8,809 nt of DNA from Burkholderiaceae bacterium (GTDB lineage: Bacteria; Pseudomonadota; Gammaproteobacteria; Burkholderiales; Burkholderiaceae). The stretch lies in NCBI GenBank assembly GCA_017997515.1, contig JAGOEY010000058.1, forward strand, positions 1 through 8,809. Reading direction: 5' to 3'. Position 1 is the stretch's first letter; each line of letters begins with the position of its first letter. This document shows positions 1 to 5,386 of this stretch, piece after piece. Made by a program: the position numbers and the translations under genes. The notes beneath the pieces were generated by a model. It ran no database searches. It saw only the letters and a list, made by a program, of their open reading frames with translations, and had not been told where the DNA came from.

Positions 1-302
1 CCCTGCCCCCGCGTGCCCGTGCGGCACTGGGCAAAGAGGTCGTGGACGAGTACTACGCCGACGAAGCCAACAAGGTGCTGCAACCCGTGGCGAAGTTCCT
101 GGCCCGCAAGGACATCGTGGCCAACACCGCATACAAGGTTGGCCCCATCGGTGAAAGCATTGCCAAATTTGCCGACAGCGGCAAGTTCGATCTGGTGATC
201 ATGGGCTCCCACGGCCAGGGCGCACTGGGCAACCTGGTGATGGGCTCCGTCGCCACCGAAGTGCTGGCCCGCTGCAAGGTGCCAGTGCTGCTGGTCAGAT
301 AA
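1..302 (+). CDS. Universal stress protein (UspA family), 3' end only
   Basis: Partial gene cut by the window start; the frame is open from base 3, giving the last 99 residues and a TAA stop at 300-302. Usp proteins are small cytoplasmic alpha/beta proteins, often nucleotide-binding, induced by stress. The C-terminal ATP-binding signature G-x2-G-x9-G-S is visible in MGSHGQGALGNLVMGS, followed by the typical final strand and tail CKVPVLLVR. The motif is complete, so this is probably an ATP-binding type rather than the non-binding UspA type. The internal GTG at 42 is not a credible start because coding sequence continues upstream of it. Family assignment is secure; the exact stress role cannot be told. 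Confidence 0.93.
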   Translation, partial: LPPRARAALGKEVVDEYYADEANKVLQPVAKFLARKDIVANTAYKVGPIGESIAKFADSGKFDLVIMGSHGQGALGNLVMGSVATEVLARCKVPVLLVR

Positions 303-461
303 GGTACACCCCCAGGCTTCGCGGACTTCGTTCCGCTACTCCCTCCCCCTTGCAGGGGGCGATACCAGCGGCCTGGCAAAGCCAGTTCCGCGGTATCACT
401 GGTATGCAGTGCTGTGCACACAGCGAAGACCGAGGTTTTTTGGTACGTTACAAAAATCTCT
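303..461. repeat. Intergenic region rich in inverted repeats (REP-like)
   Basis: This 159-bp gap lies between two converging genes (the stress protein on plus, tetR on minus). It holds three dyads: CCCCCT-TGC-AGGGGG at 345-359, a long interrupted stem at 361-397, and GCTGTG-CA-CACAGC at 411-424. No T-run follows the G/C stem on either strand, so it is not a textbook intrinsic terminator, though such stems could still end or protect the converging transcripts. From memory, the phrase built around CTCCCTCCCCCTTGCAGGGG is widespread between genes in Comamonadaceae, which favours a REP-type dispersed repeat; this was not checked. I see no protein-coding content. Confidence 0.55.
361..397. repeat. 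Long imperfect stem-loop
   Basis: Outer arms GATACC (361-366) and GGTATC (392-397) pair. With A367 bulged, GCGG (368-371) pairs with CCGC (388-391). After a small internal loop (C372 against TT 386-387), CTGGC (373-377) pairs with GCCAG (381-385) around an AAA loop. That is 15 paired positions in 37 bases, much more than expected by chance. An alternative pairing uses ATACCAG (362-368) with CTGGTAT (399-405). It could act as an mRNA-stabilising or terminating structure for either neighbouring gene. Confidence 0.6.
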
Positions 462-1094
462 TCATTTTCTGGGGGCGGCCATTCCGTTGAAGCAGGTGCG
501 CAGCATCAGTTCCAGGATCTGCGCATCGGTGTACAGCCCACTCGCCTGCAAAAACTCGGGCACCGGGTCGCAGGCCCGGGCGTACAGCGTGTACAGCACC
601 ACCAGCGGTGGCACGGTCGCGTCCAGTGTGCCGTCGGCCTGCGCGGCCTCGATCCACGCGCCCAGCTGGTCGCTGATCTCCATCAGACCGTCCACATAGT
701 CCTTGTTGCCAATCAGTGTGGCGCGCAGCGTGGAGTTGCGGCTGGGCAGGGACGGCATCTCGTTGGCGAGTTGCAGCTCCATCATCCAGCGCACCACGGC
801 CCGCAGCTGGTCCAGCGGCGGCGCGCCCGGGGGCAACTGCTGCAAAAACGCCTGCGCACGGCGGATCACGTACACCATGGCGGCGGCGGCCAGGTCTTCT
901 TTGCCGGGGAAGTGTTTGTACAGGCTAGCCTTGGCAATCCCCACCGCCGCGGCCACCTCGTCCACCGTCATCGCGTCAAACCCCTTCTCCCCCAGCAGCC
1001 GGATCACTGCCTGGACGATCGCGTCTTCACGCGCCTGGAGCATTTGCGCCTTGAAGGACAGTTTGGCGGGCGGGGCGGCAAGTGCAGTGTTCAT
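462..1094 (-). CDS. TetR/AcrR-family transcriptional regulator
   Basis: A 210-residue one-component repressor of usual TetR length. The N-terminal DNA-binding domain (about residues 22-68) has the canonical helix-turn-helix: TVDEVAAAVGIAKASLYKHF at 43-62, then PGKEDL. The remaining C-terminal helical domain would bind an unknown ligand and form the dimer; it includes a WMMELQ segment near 103. Start choice is uncertain. ATG at 1094 gives 210 aa. GTG at 1100 has a GAG seven bases upstream. ATG at 1043 has an AAGG five bases upstream and would give 193 aa, leaving a short leader before helix 1. The gene follows the argP-like gene in the same direction across about 80 bp. No transporter or enzyme is divergent from it, so the regulon is unknown; self-repression is plausible given the dyad upstream. 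Confidence 0.92.
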   Translation of the reverse strand: MNTALAAPPAKLSFKAQMLQAREDAIVQAVIRLLGEKGFDAMTVDEVAAAVGIAKASLYKHFPGKEDLAAAAMVYVIRRAQAFLQQLPPGAPPLDQLRAVVRWMMELQLANEMPSLPSRNSTLRATLIGNKDYVDGLMEISDQLGAWIEAAQADGTLDATVPPLVVLYTLYARACDPVPEFLQASGLYTDAQILELMLRTCFNGMAAPRK

Positions 1095-1130
1095 GCCCAC
1101 ATCTTATCTCTGGCAGTCAGAAAAAACATG

Positions 1131-1154
1131 CAACGGCTGTTTTGCGACCCGTTG
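1131..1154. promoter_or_regulatory. 24-bp dyad, candidate TetR operator
   Basis: CAACGG (1131-1136) and CCGTTG (1149-1154) form a perfect 6-bp inverted repeat with a 12-bp spacer, lying 37-60 bp upstream of the tetR ATG in the only gap on that side. On the minus strand a TTGCAT overlaps its proximal arm and could be a -35 element, but the matching -10 (GAGATA after 17 bases) is poor. TetR-family repressors commonly bind 15-30 bp dyads over their own promoters, so autorepression is a reasonable inference. A single short repeat could also arise by chance. Confidence 0.35.
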
Positions 1155-1173
1155 GTAGCATTTTTACCCGGCA

Positions 1174-2085
1174 TTACACCGTCAGCGCCCGCGCGGCCGC
1201 CTGTGTGAGTGCGCTGCTGAGGGCATCCAGCACGTCCGACTCCAGGTTCCAGCAGTGCCAGTACAGCGGCACGGCCAGGGTGTGGCCGGGGGCGAGGTTG
1301 ACCAGCTCACCCGTCTCCAGCGGTGCACGCGCCATGTGTTCGGGCAGCACACTCGCGCCCCAGCCGGCCAACACGGCGCGCAGCTGGCCTTCGGAGCTGG
1401 GCACAAACAGCTGGCGCAGGCTGACCCGTTTGAGCCCAAACACCTGGCCGATAAATTCGCTCTGGATACCGTCCTTGCGGTTGAACGCGATGAACGGCAC
1501 GCCACGGAAGTTGTGCGCCGTCAGCCCGCCGGGCAGCTGGCTCTGGGCAAACCCGGTGCTGGCCACCGCCACGTAGTGCATGGCCCCCAGCGGCACCACC
1601 TTGCAGCCGCGCAGCGCGGGCTTGAGGGTGGTGACACAACCAATCACCTGGCCCGAGCGCAGCCATTCCTGGGTGAAGTTCTGGTCGTCGGTGATGATCT
1701 CCAGCGGCAGGCCACCCCGCACCAGCGCGCCGACGGCCGGCATGGCCCAGGTGGCAATGCTGTCGGCGTTGATGGCGATGGAGATACGTTCCTCCTCACG
1801 TGCGCCGCCCTGGGTGTGGGGTGCCAGCTCCTGCAGGTCACGCTCCAGGTCGGCACGCAGCAGGCGCAGCTGTTTGGTGTGTTTGAGCAGCAGTTGCCCA
1901 GCCGAGGTGGCCTTGAGCGGGCGGCTGCGCACGATGAGCACCGAGCCCGCCTGCGCCTCCAGCGCGCGCAAACGCTGCGACACGGCCGACTGCGTCACGT
2001 TCAGGCGCTGGGCGGCGCGCTCGAAACCGCCCTCTTCCACGATGGCAGCCAGGCACTCCAGGGCGGCAGGGTCAAAGGTGCTCAT
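1174..2085 (-). CDS. argP: LysR-family regulator, ArgP/IciA type
   Basis: 303 residues, against 297 as I recall for E. coli ArgP. The N-terminal winged HTH spans about residues 3-62, with the recognition segment FERAAQRLNVTQSAVSQRLR at 21-40. The effector domain begins with ISIAINADSIATW (101-113), a close match to the ArgP signature region, and later segments also follow ArgP (GELVNLAPG, then LYWHCWNLES near the C-terminus). ArgP controls lysine/arginine-related genes, classically the exporter gene argO/lysE, using Lys or Arg as co-effector. Here no LysE-type exporter is adjacent; the divergent gene is a D-amino acid dehydrogenase 90 bp away, so that gene is the likeliest local target (inference). 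The ATG at 2083-2085 has only a weak GAAG upstream. The subfamily is clear; the gene symbol denotes subfamily, not proven orthology. Confidence 0.9.
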   Translation of the reverse strand: MSTFDPAALECLAAIVEEGGFERAAQRLNVTQSAVSQRLRALEAQAGSVLIVRSRPLKATSAGQLLLKHTKQLRLLRADLERDLQELAPHTQGGAREEERISIAINADSIATWAMPAVGALVRGGLPLEIITDDQNFTQEWLRSGQVIGCVTTLKPALRGCKVVPLGAMHYVAVASTGFAQSQLPGGLTAHNFRGVPFIAFNRKDGIQSEFIGQVFGLKRVSLRQLFVPSSEGQLRAVLAGWGASVLPEHMARAPLETGELVNLAPGHTLAVPLYWHCWNLESDVLDALSSALTQAAARALTV

Positions 2086-2175
2086 GGCAGGACGCTTCTA
2101 TTAGATGTGCTGATAGTCGGGCTGTTAGTTTAATTTTTCTTTCGCAAAAAAGGCGCTTCCCCGACACTGCACACC
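2086..2175. promoter_or_regulatory. Divergent argP-dadA control region
   Basis: These 90 bp separate the two divergent start codons and must hold both promoters. The core at about 2126-2153 is markedly AT-rich (TTAGTTTAATTTTTCTTT, then a run of six A) within otherwise high-GC DNA, as expected for a promoter and LysR binding region. Several T-N11-A matches exist, but in AT-rich sequence they have little weight. I could not assign a convincing -35/-10 pair. No Shine-Dalgarno sequence precedes the dadA ATG: the last 20 bases are pyrimidine-rich or CAC-type. Confidence 0.5.
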
Positions 2176-3501
2176 ATGAAAACCATTGTTTTGGGCGCAG
2201 GCATCATCGGCATCAGCACGGCGTGGCACCTGCTGCAGCGCGGGCACGAGGTCACCGTGGTGGACCGCCAACCCGACGCGGCGCTGGAGACCAGTTTTGG
2301 CAACGCCGGGCAGATTTCGGTGAGTTACTGCGAGCCCTGGGCCAACCGCGACGCGCCGCTGAAAGCGCTGAAGTGGATGTTCGACAAGGAAGCACCGCTG
2401 CTGTTCCGGCCACAACTCGACTGGCAGCAATGGCGCTGGGGCCTGCAGTTTCTGGCGCAGTGCAACGACGCGGCGTTCGAGCGCAACGTGCAGCAGATCG
2501 TGGCGCTGGGCGCGTACAGCCACACCGCGCTCAAAGAGGTGGTGCAGGCCACCGGCATCGACTACCACCGGCTGGAGCGCGGCATCGCCCACTTCTATAC
2601 CGACGCCAAAGCCTTTGATGCCGCCGCGCACGCGTCGGAGCTGATGCGCCAATACGGCGTGGAGCGGCGGATGGTCAGCCGCGACGAGCTGCTGCAGATC
2701 GAGCCCGCGTTCCGCAGCTACGGCGCAAACATCGCGGGCGGCACCTACACCCGCAGCGACGAAAGCGGCGACGCCCGCCAGTTCACCCAGGCGCTGGCCC
2801 GGCGCTGCGCCGAGCGGGGCGCGCAGTTCCTGTATGGCCACCACGTCGTGCGGCTGGAGACGACCGGAAATGCTATTGATTCAATAGCTGTCAGCGCACA
2901 TGGGTCGGACGCCAGAGGCCAAAAAGACGTTAAAAAACTGGTGGCCGATGCCTATGTGGCTGCCTGCGGCTCCTACACCGCGCCGCTGCTGCGCAGCGTG
3001 GGGGTAGACCTGCCGATCTACCCCGGCAAGGGCTACAGTGCCACCTTCCCGCTGCTGCGCCCGGACGACGCACCGCAGGTCTCCACCATCGACGACGGCC
3101 GCAAGATCGCCATGACACGCATGGGCGACGTGCTGCGGGTGGCGGGCACCATCGAGCTGGGCGGTTTTGACCTGTCGCTCGACAACCCGGTGGCCCGCGC
3201 ACGCTGCCACATGCTGTCGCGCCGCATCGAGGAAATCCTGCCCGGCGTGTGTGACACCCGCACGCCCGAACAAGGCGGCAACCCGCAGTACTGGACCGGC
3301 CTGCGCCCCGCCACCCCGACCAACATCCCCTTCATCGGCCGCACGAAGGTGGGCAAACTCTGGGTCAACGCTGGCCACGGCACGCTGGGCTGGACCCATG
3401 GTGCGGGCTCCGGCAAGGCGCTGGCGGAACTGATGGGAGGTGCCATGCCGCAGATGGCGAGCGGCAAGGACGGCAAGGGGTTTGGGTTCCTCGGCTACTG
3501 A
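2176..3501 (+). CDS. dadA: FAD-dependent D-amino acid dehydrogenase (DadA family)
   Basis: 441 residues, slightly longer than E. coli DadA (432 as I recall). It oxidatively deaminates D-amino acids to 2-oxo acids and ammonia, passing electrons to the respiratory chain at the inner membrane. The N-terminal Rossmann motif is GAGIIG (7-12, within VLGAGIIG), with D30 at the end of the second strand for the FAD ribose. Family landmarks follow: SFGNAGQIS (40-48), SGDARQFT (197-204), YPGKGYS (282-288), YWTGLRPATPTNIPFIGRT (372-390) and NAGHGTLGWTHGAGSG (398-413). The start is fixed by the nucleotide-binding strand beginning at residue 3, though there is no Shine-Dalgarno. Residues about 231-254 are an extra segment relative to E. 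coli DadA, encoded by repeat-like DNA. It is divergent from an ArgP-type regulator, its likely controller. Substrate preference cannot be read from sequence; other DAO-superfamily amine oxidases are less likely. Confidence 0.93.
   Translation: MKTIVLGAGIIGISTAWHLLQRGHEVTVVDRQPDAALETSFGNAGQISVSYCEPWANRDAPLKALKWMFDKEAPLLFRPQLDWQQWRWGLQFLAQCNDAAFERNVQQIVALGAYSHTALKEVVQATGIDYHRLERGIAHFYTDAKAFDAAAHASELMRQYGVERRMVSRDELLQIEPAFRSYGANIAGGTYTRSDESGDARQFTQALARRCAERGAQFLYGHHVVRLETTGNAIDSIAVSAHGSDARGQKDVKKLVADAYVAACGSYTAPLLRSVGVDLPIYPGKGYSATFPLLRPDDAPQVSTIDDGRKIAMTRMGDVLRVAGTIELGGFDLSLDNPVARARCHMLSRRIEEILPGVCDTRTPEQGGNPQYWTGLRPATPTNIPFIGRTKVGKLWVNAGHGTLGWTHGAGSGKALAELMGGAMPQMASGKDGKGFGFLGY
2868..2937. repeat. 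Dispersed-repeat-like segment inside dadA
   Basis: A stretch of roughly 70 bp begins with the palindrome GCTATTGA-T-TCAATAGC (2872-2888). It ends with GCCAGAGGCCAAAAAGACG followed by TTAAAAAA, a tail unlike the surrounding GC-rich codons. From memory, the same layout (an AATAGCTG-type start, an AGCGC-type core, then a GAGGCCAAAAAGAC end) is a short repeat found many times in Comamonadaceae genomes, usually between genes. Here it is read in frame as about residues 232-254 of DadA, where E. coli DadA has only a short beta-hairpin linker. The boundaries are approximate and the repeat identity was not checked. Confidence 0.6.
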
Positions 3502-3508
3502 GTGCCGC

Positions 3509-3526
3509 GGAGGGTGTGGCCCCTCC
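3509..3526 (+). terminator. Stem-loop just after dadA, weak terminator candidate
   Basis: GGAGGG (3509-3514) pairs with CCCTCC (3521-3526) around a 6-base loop, starting 8 bases after the dadA stop. No T-tract follows (the next bases are ACCAGCCC), so it is not a standard intrinsic terminator. It may slow polymerase or protect the dadA mRNA end. Confidence 0.3.
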
Positions 3527-3541
3527 ACCAGCCCATACTGC

Positions 3542-3558
3542 TGCGAAAGAAGTTCGCA
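3542..3558. promoter_or_regulatory. Inverted repeat upstream of the oxidase locus
   Basis: TGCGAA (3542-3547) and TTCGCA (3553-3558) form a perfect 6-bp dyad with a 5-base spacer, about 85 bp upstream of ctaG. It lies in the only gap able to hold the promoter of the oxidase genes. A 17-bp dyad of this kind suits a regulator dimer, or it could be a hairpin in the leader. The AT-richer patch at 3580-3597 (CTTACATTTACGATACAG) may include a -10 element (TACGAT), but I find no good -35 match. Confidence 0.35.
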
Positions 3559-3642
3559 CACGGGCACGACTCCGGCTTACATTTACGATACAGGTTTGCG
3601 CGCACCGCCATCCGGCGCACCCGCAAGCCGAGGAGCAACACC

Positions 3643-4368
3643 ATGGTGAACGAATTGATAGCCTACTGTGGCCCCGCCGCCGTGCCCGAGGACGTGTGGC
3701 TGCGCTGGAACACCGACCCGGTGCTGATCGCCGCGCTGGCCGCATTGGCATATGGCGTGGCCCGTCGCGCGACGCATAAAAACGCGGGTTGGGCTGCGAT
3801 CGCGCTGATGGCCGTGGTGTTTATCTCGCCGCTGTGTGCGCTGTCGTCGGCCCTGTTCTCGGTGCGTGTACTGCACCACGTCATCCTGGTCAGTGCCGCA
3901 GCACCGCTGCTGGCGCTGGCGTTCCCGCAGCGGCGCGCCGGGGTGGTGCCGCTGGCACTGCTGGTGGCGGCCCACGCGGTGGCCCTGTGGGTCTGGCACG
4001 CGCCCGGGCCCTATGCCTGGGGGCTGGCCACGGTGCCAGGCTACTGGCTGATGCAACTCACGCTGCTGGGCAGCGCCTGGTGGATGTGGCGCGCCATTCT
4101 CTCCAACACCACCCCCAACGGCAGCGCACTGGTTGCGCTGGCAGTGACGGTGGGGCAGATGGGTTTGCTGGGTGCTCTGATCGTGTTTGCGTCGGGGCCG
4201 CTGTACCCGGTGCACTTCGCCAGCACGCTGGAGTGGGGCTTCACCCCGCTGGGCGACCAGCAACTCGCCGGGCTGCTGATGTGGGTGCCCGCCATGCTTC
4301 CGTACCTGGCCACGGGTTTGTGGCTTGCCTGGACGAGTCTGCGTCCCAACACCGAGGTTGCCCTGTGA
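3643..4368 (+). CDS. ctaG: Cytochrome c oxidase assembly protein, caa3_CtaG family
   Basis: 241 residues, hydrophobic throughout, with about seven predicted membrane helices. This is the CtaG_Cox (caa3-type) membrane protein family linked to copper-centre assembly of heme-copper oxidases, unrelated in sequence to the Cox11-type CtaG. Visible landmarks are an N-terminal W-rich lead-in, the VLHHVILVSAAAPLLALA segment (H78, H79), WHAPGPY (118-124), and GDQQLAGLLMWVP (204-216), which matches the family's DQ-x2-AG-x2-MW signature. The paired histidines and Met could bind copper (inference). The start is set by AGGAG at 3631-3635, seven bases before the ATG; the frame is open back to a GTG at 3502, but that extension is Arg-rich and lacks a ribosome site. 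It opens the oxidase locus, and its stop overlaps the next gene's GTG by four bases (GTGA). Confidence 0.88.
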   Translation: MVNELIAYCGPAAVPEDVWLRWNTDPVLIAALAALAYGVARRATHKNAGWAAIALMAVVFISPLCALSSALFSVRVLHHVILVSAAAPLLALAFPQRRAGVVPLALLVAAHAVALWVWHAPGPYAWGLATVPGYWLMQLTLLGSAWWMWRAILSNTTPNGSALVALAVTVGQMGLLGALIVFASGPLYPVHFASTLEWGFTPLGDQQLAGLLMWVPAMLPYLATGLWLAWTSLRPNTEVAL

Positions 4369-4877
4369 CTACCGCACTCAAATTTATCCATCTGGCGGCG
4401 ATTGCCATCTGGTCCGGCGGGCTGCTGGCTTTGCCCTTTTTGTTCTGGCAACGCAGGGGGCTGCAGGCCGGGCCTGAGCTGGACCGGCTGCACCGCATCG
4501 TGCGCCTGGTGTATGTGGTGCTGACCTCACCCGCCGCCTTTGTCGCCATCGCCAGCGGCACGGGGCTGATCTTTTTGCAGGCCACGTTTGAAGAGTGGTT
4601 CTCGGTGAAGATGGTGCTGGTGGGCGGCATGGCCATGCTGCACGTGGTGGCGGGGCTGGTGGTGCACCAGCTGTTCTCACCCAAAGGCAGCTTCAGCGGC
4701 TTTGCGTTTGTGACCTTGGCGACCACCTATGCGGTGCTGATCACCGCCATTTTGTGGGTGGTGCTGGCCAAACCGCAGCTCGACTCCAACGCGTTTGCAG
4801 CCCACCTGTTCGAGCCCGGCGCGCTGTCGCGCATCTGGTATCAGTCCTTCGGTGAAACCAGGATACCAATGCCATGA
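4365..4877 (+). CDS. Four-helix membrane protein, CopD/HemJ-like
   Basis: 170 residues from a GTG start (4365-4367) with GAGG seven bases upstream. The start overlaps the ctaG stop by four bases, implying coupled translation. Membrane helices lie near residues 5-27, 49-72, 83-104 and 114-136. The first helix (FIHLAAIAIWSGGLLALPF) carries H9, and the third (VKMVLVGGMAMLHVVAGLVVH, split by M91) carries K82, H93 and H101. This layout resembles the CopD/HemJ membrane superfamily, in which such histidines bind heme or copper. A role in copper or heme supply to the oxidase is a guess from context. The last 37 bp overlap, tail to tail, the minus-strand DUF2231 gene; the C-terminal 30 or so residues look soluble and poorly constrained. 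The gene is real on coupling and frame; the function is uncertain. Confidence 0.8.
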   Translation: MTTALKFIHLAAIAIWSGGLLALPFLFWQRRGLQAGPELDRLHRIVRLVYVVLTSPAAFVAIASGTGLIFLQATFEEWFSVKMVLVGGMAMLHVVAGLVVHQLFSPKGSFSGFAFVTLATTYAVLITAILWVVLAKPQLDSNAFAAHLFEPGALSRIWYQSFGETRIPMP

Positions 4878-5350
4878 TCGAACACCAGCTTGCCCCCATG
4901 CCAGCCGGCAAAACCGACCATGACCGACGCCAGCATCGACAGCAGCAAGCCGTGTGGCAGCACCGAGACCGGGTCGGTCAGCCGCAGGCCCCAATTGGCG
5001 CCGGAAATGGCCACCAGCGTCATGGCGGCAATGGCGTGCGACCAACTGGCCTCGTGCAGGCGAATGCCGCGCACCAGCAGCAACTCGGCCGTGCCGATGA
5101 TGCTGGCGGCCACACCACTCACGAAGGCCATGCCGGCCGACCAGATGCCCACACGCAGCCAGAACACGTCACCCGACCACCAGTAAATGACGTCAACGCC
5201 CAGCGTCGCGATCACGAAGGCCACCGGAAAATGCACCAGCAACACATGGATGGGGTGGCCCACAATCGCCACTTTGGAGCCGACGTCGAGCCGCTCCAGC
5301 TCCAGCTGAACCGCGCTGGGGGCGGGAATGGGGGTGGGGGTTTTGGCCAT
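4841..5350 (-). CDS. DUF2231-type membrane protein, antisense within the oxidase locus
   Basis: 169 residues with four predicted membrane helices at roughly 37-57, 65-91, 104-123 and 132-150. The DUF2231 pattern is visible: GHPIHVLLVHFPVA (31-44), an LxLHE/SWSHA block (98-106), and GWHGGKLVFDHGIGI (149-163). Histidines 32, 35, 40, 99, 105, 151 and 159 are placed like heme or metal ligands, but the family's function is unknown. The start is ATG at 5348-5350, with GAAGGA (5359-5364 on this strand) eight bases upstream; an in-frame ATG at 5380 has no such site. It runs opposite to its neighbours: it overlaps the preceding gene by 37 bp at the 3' ends and its start is 36 bp from coxB. DUF2231 genes are often near oxidase or cytochrome genes, which fits, but the orientation is odd. 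Confidence 0.87.
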   Translation of the reverse strand: MAKTPTPIPAPSAVQLELERLDVGSKVAIVGHPIHVLLVHFPVAFVIATLGVDVIYWWSGDVFWLRVGIWSAGMAFVSGVAASIIGTAELLLVRGIRLHEASWSHAIAAMTLVAISGANWGLRLTDPVSVLPHGLLLSMLASVMVGFAGWHGGKLVFDHGIGILVSPKD

Positions 5351-5386
5351 GGGGGGAATCCTTCGCGTGACAAGCGGCATCGGTCT

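Noticed and set aside
345..359. Rho-independent terminator for the stress protein gene
   Set aside because: The CCCCCT/AGGGGG stem is strong, but neither strand has a following T-tract, so it was recorded as part of a repeat region instead.
1255..2133. Plus-strand open frame of 292 codons opposite argP
   Set aside because: Low-complexity shadow with no domain; the minus-strand gene is a clear ArgP-type regulator along its full length.
2125..2844. Long minus-strand open frame (239 codons) opposite dadA
   Set aside because: It is a shadow of dadA in high-GC DNA: the translation is a low-complexity Ala/Val/Arg/His mix with no recognisable motif, and dadA itself matches its family end to end.
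3502..3642. N-terminal extension of ctaG to a GTG at 3502
   Set aside because: The extension is Arg/Pro-rich and not membrane-like, lacks a ribosome site, and contains two hairpins; ATG 3643 has a well-spaced AGGAG.
4874..5386. Plus-strand extension upstream of coxB
   Set aside because: It is the antisense of the DUF2231 gene, rich in Gln/His/Arg; the true coxB start is marked by a lipoprotein signal peptide at 5387.
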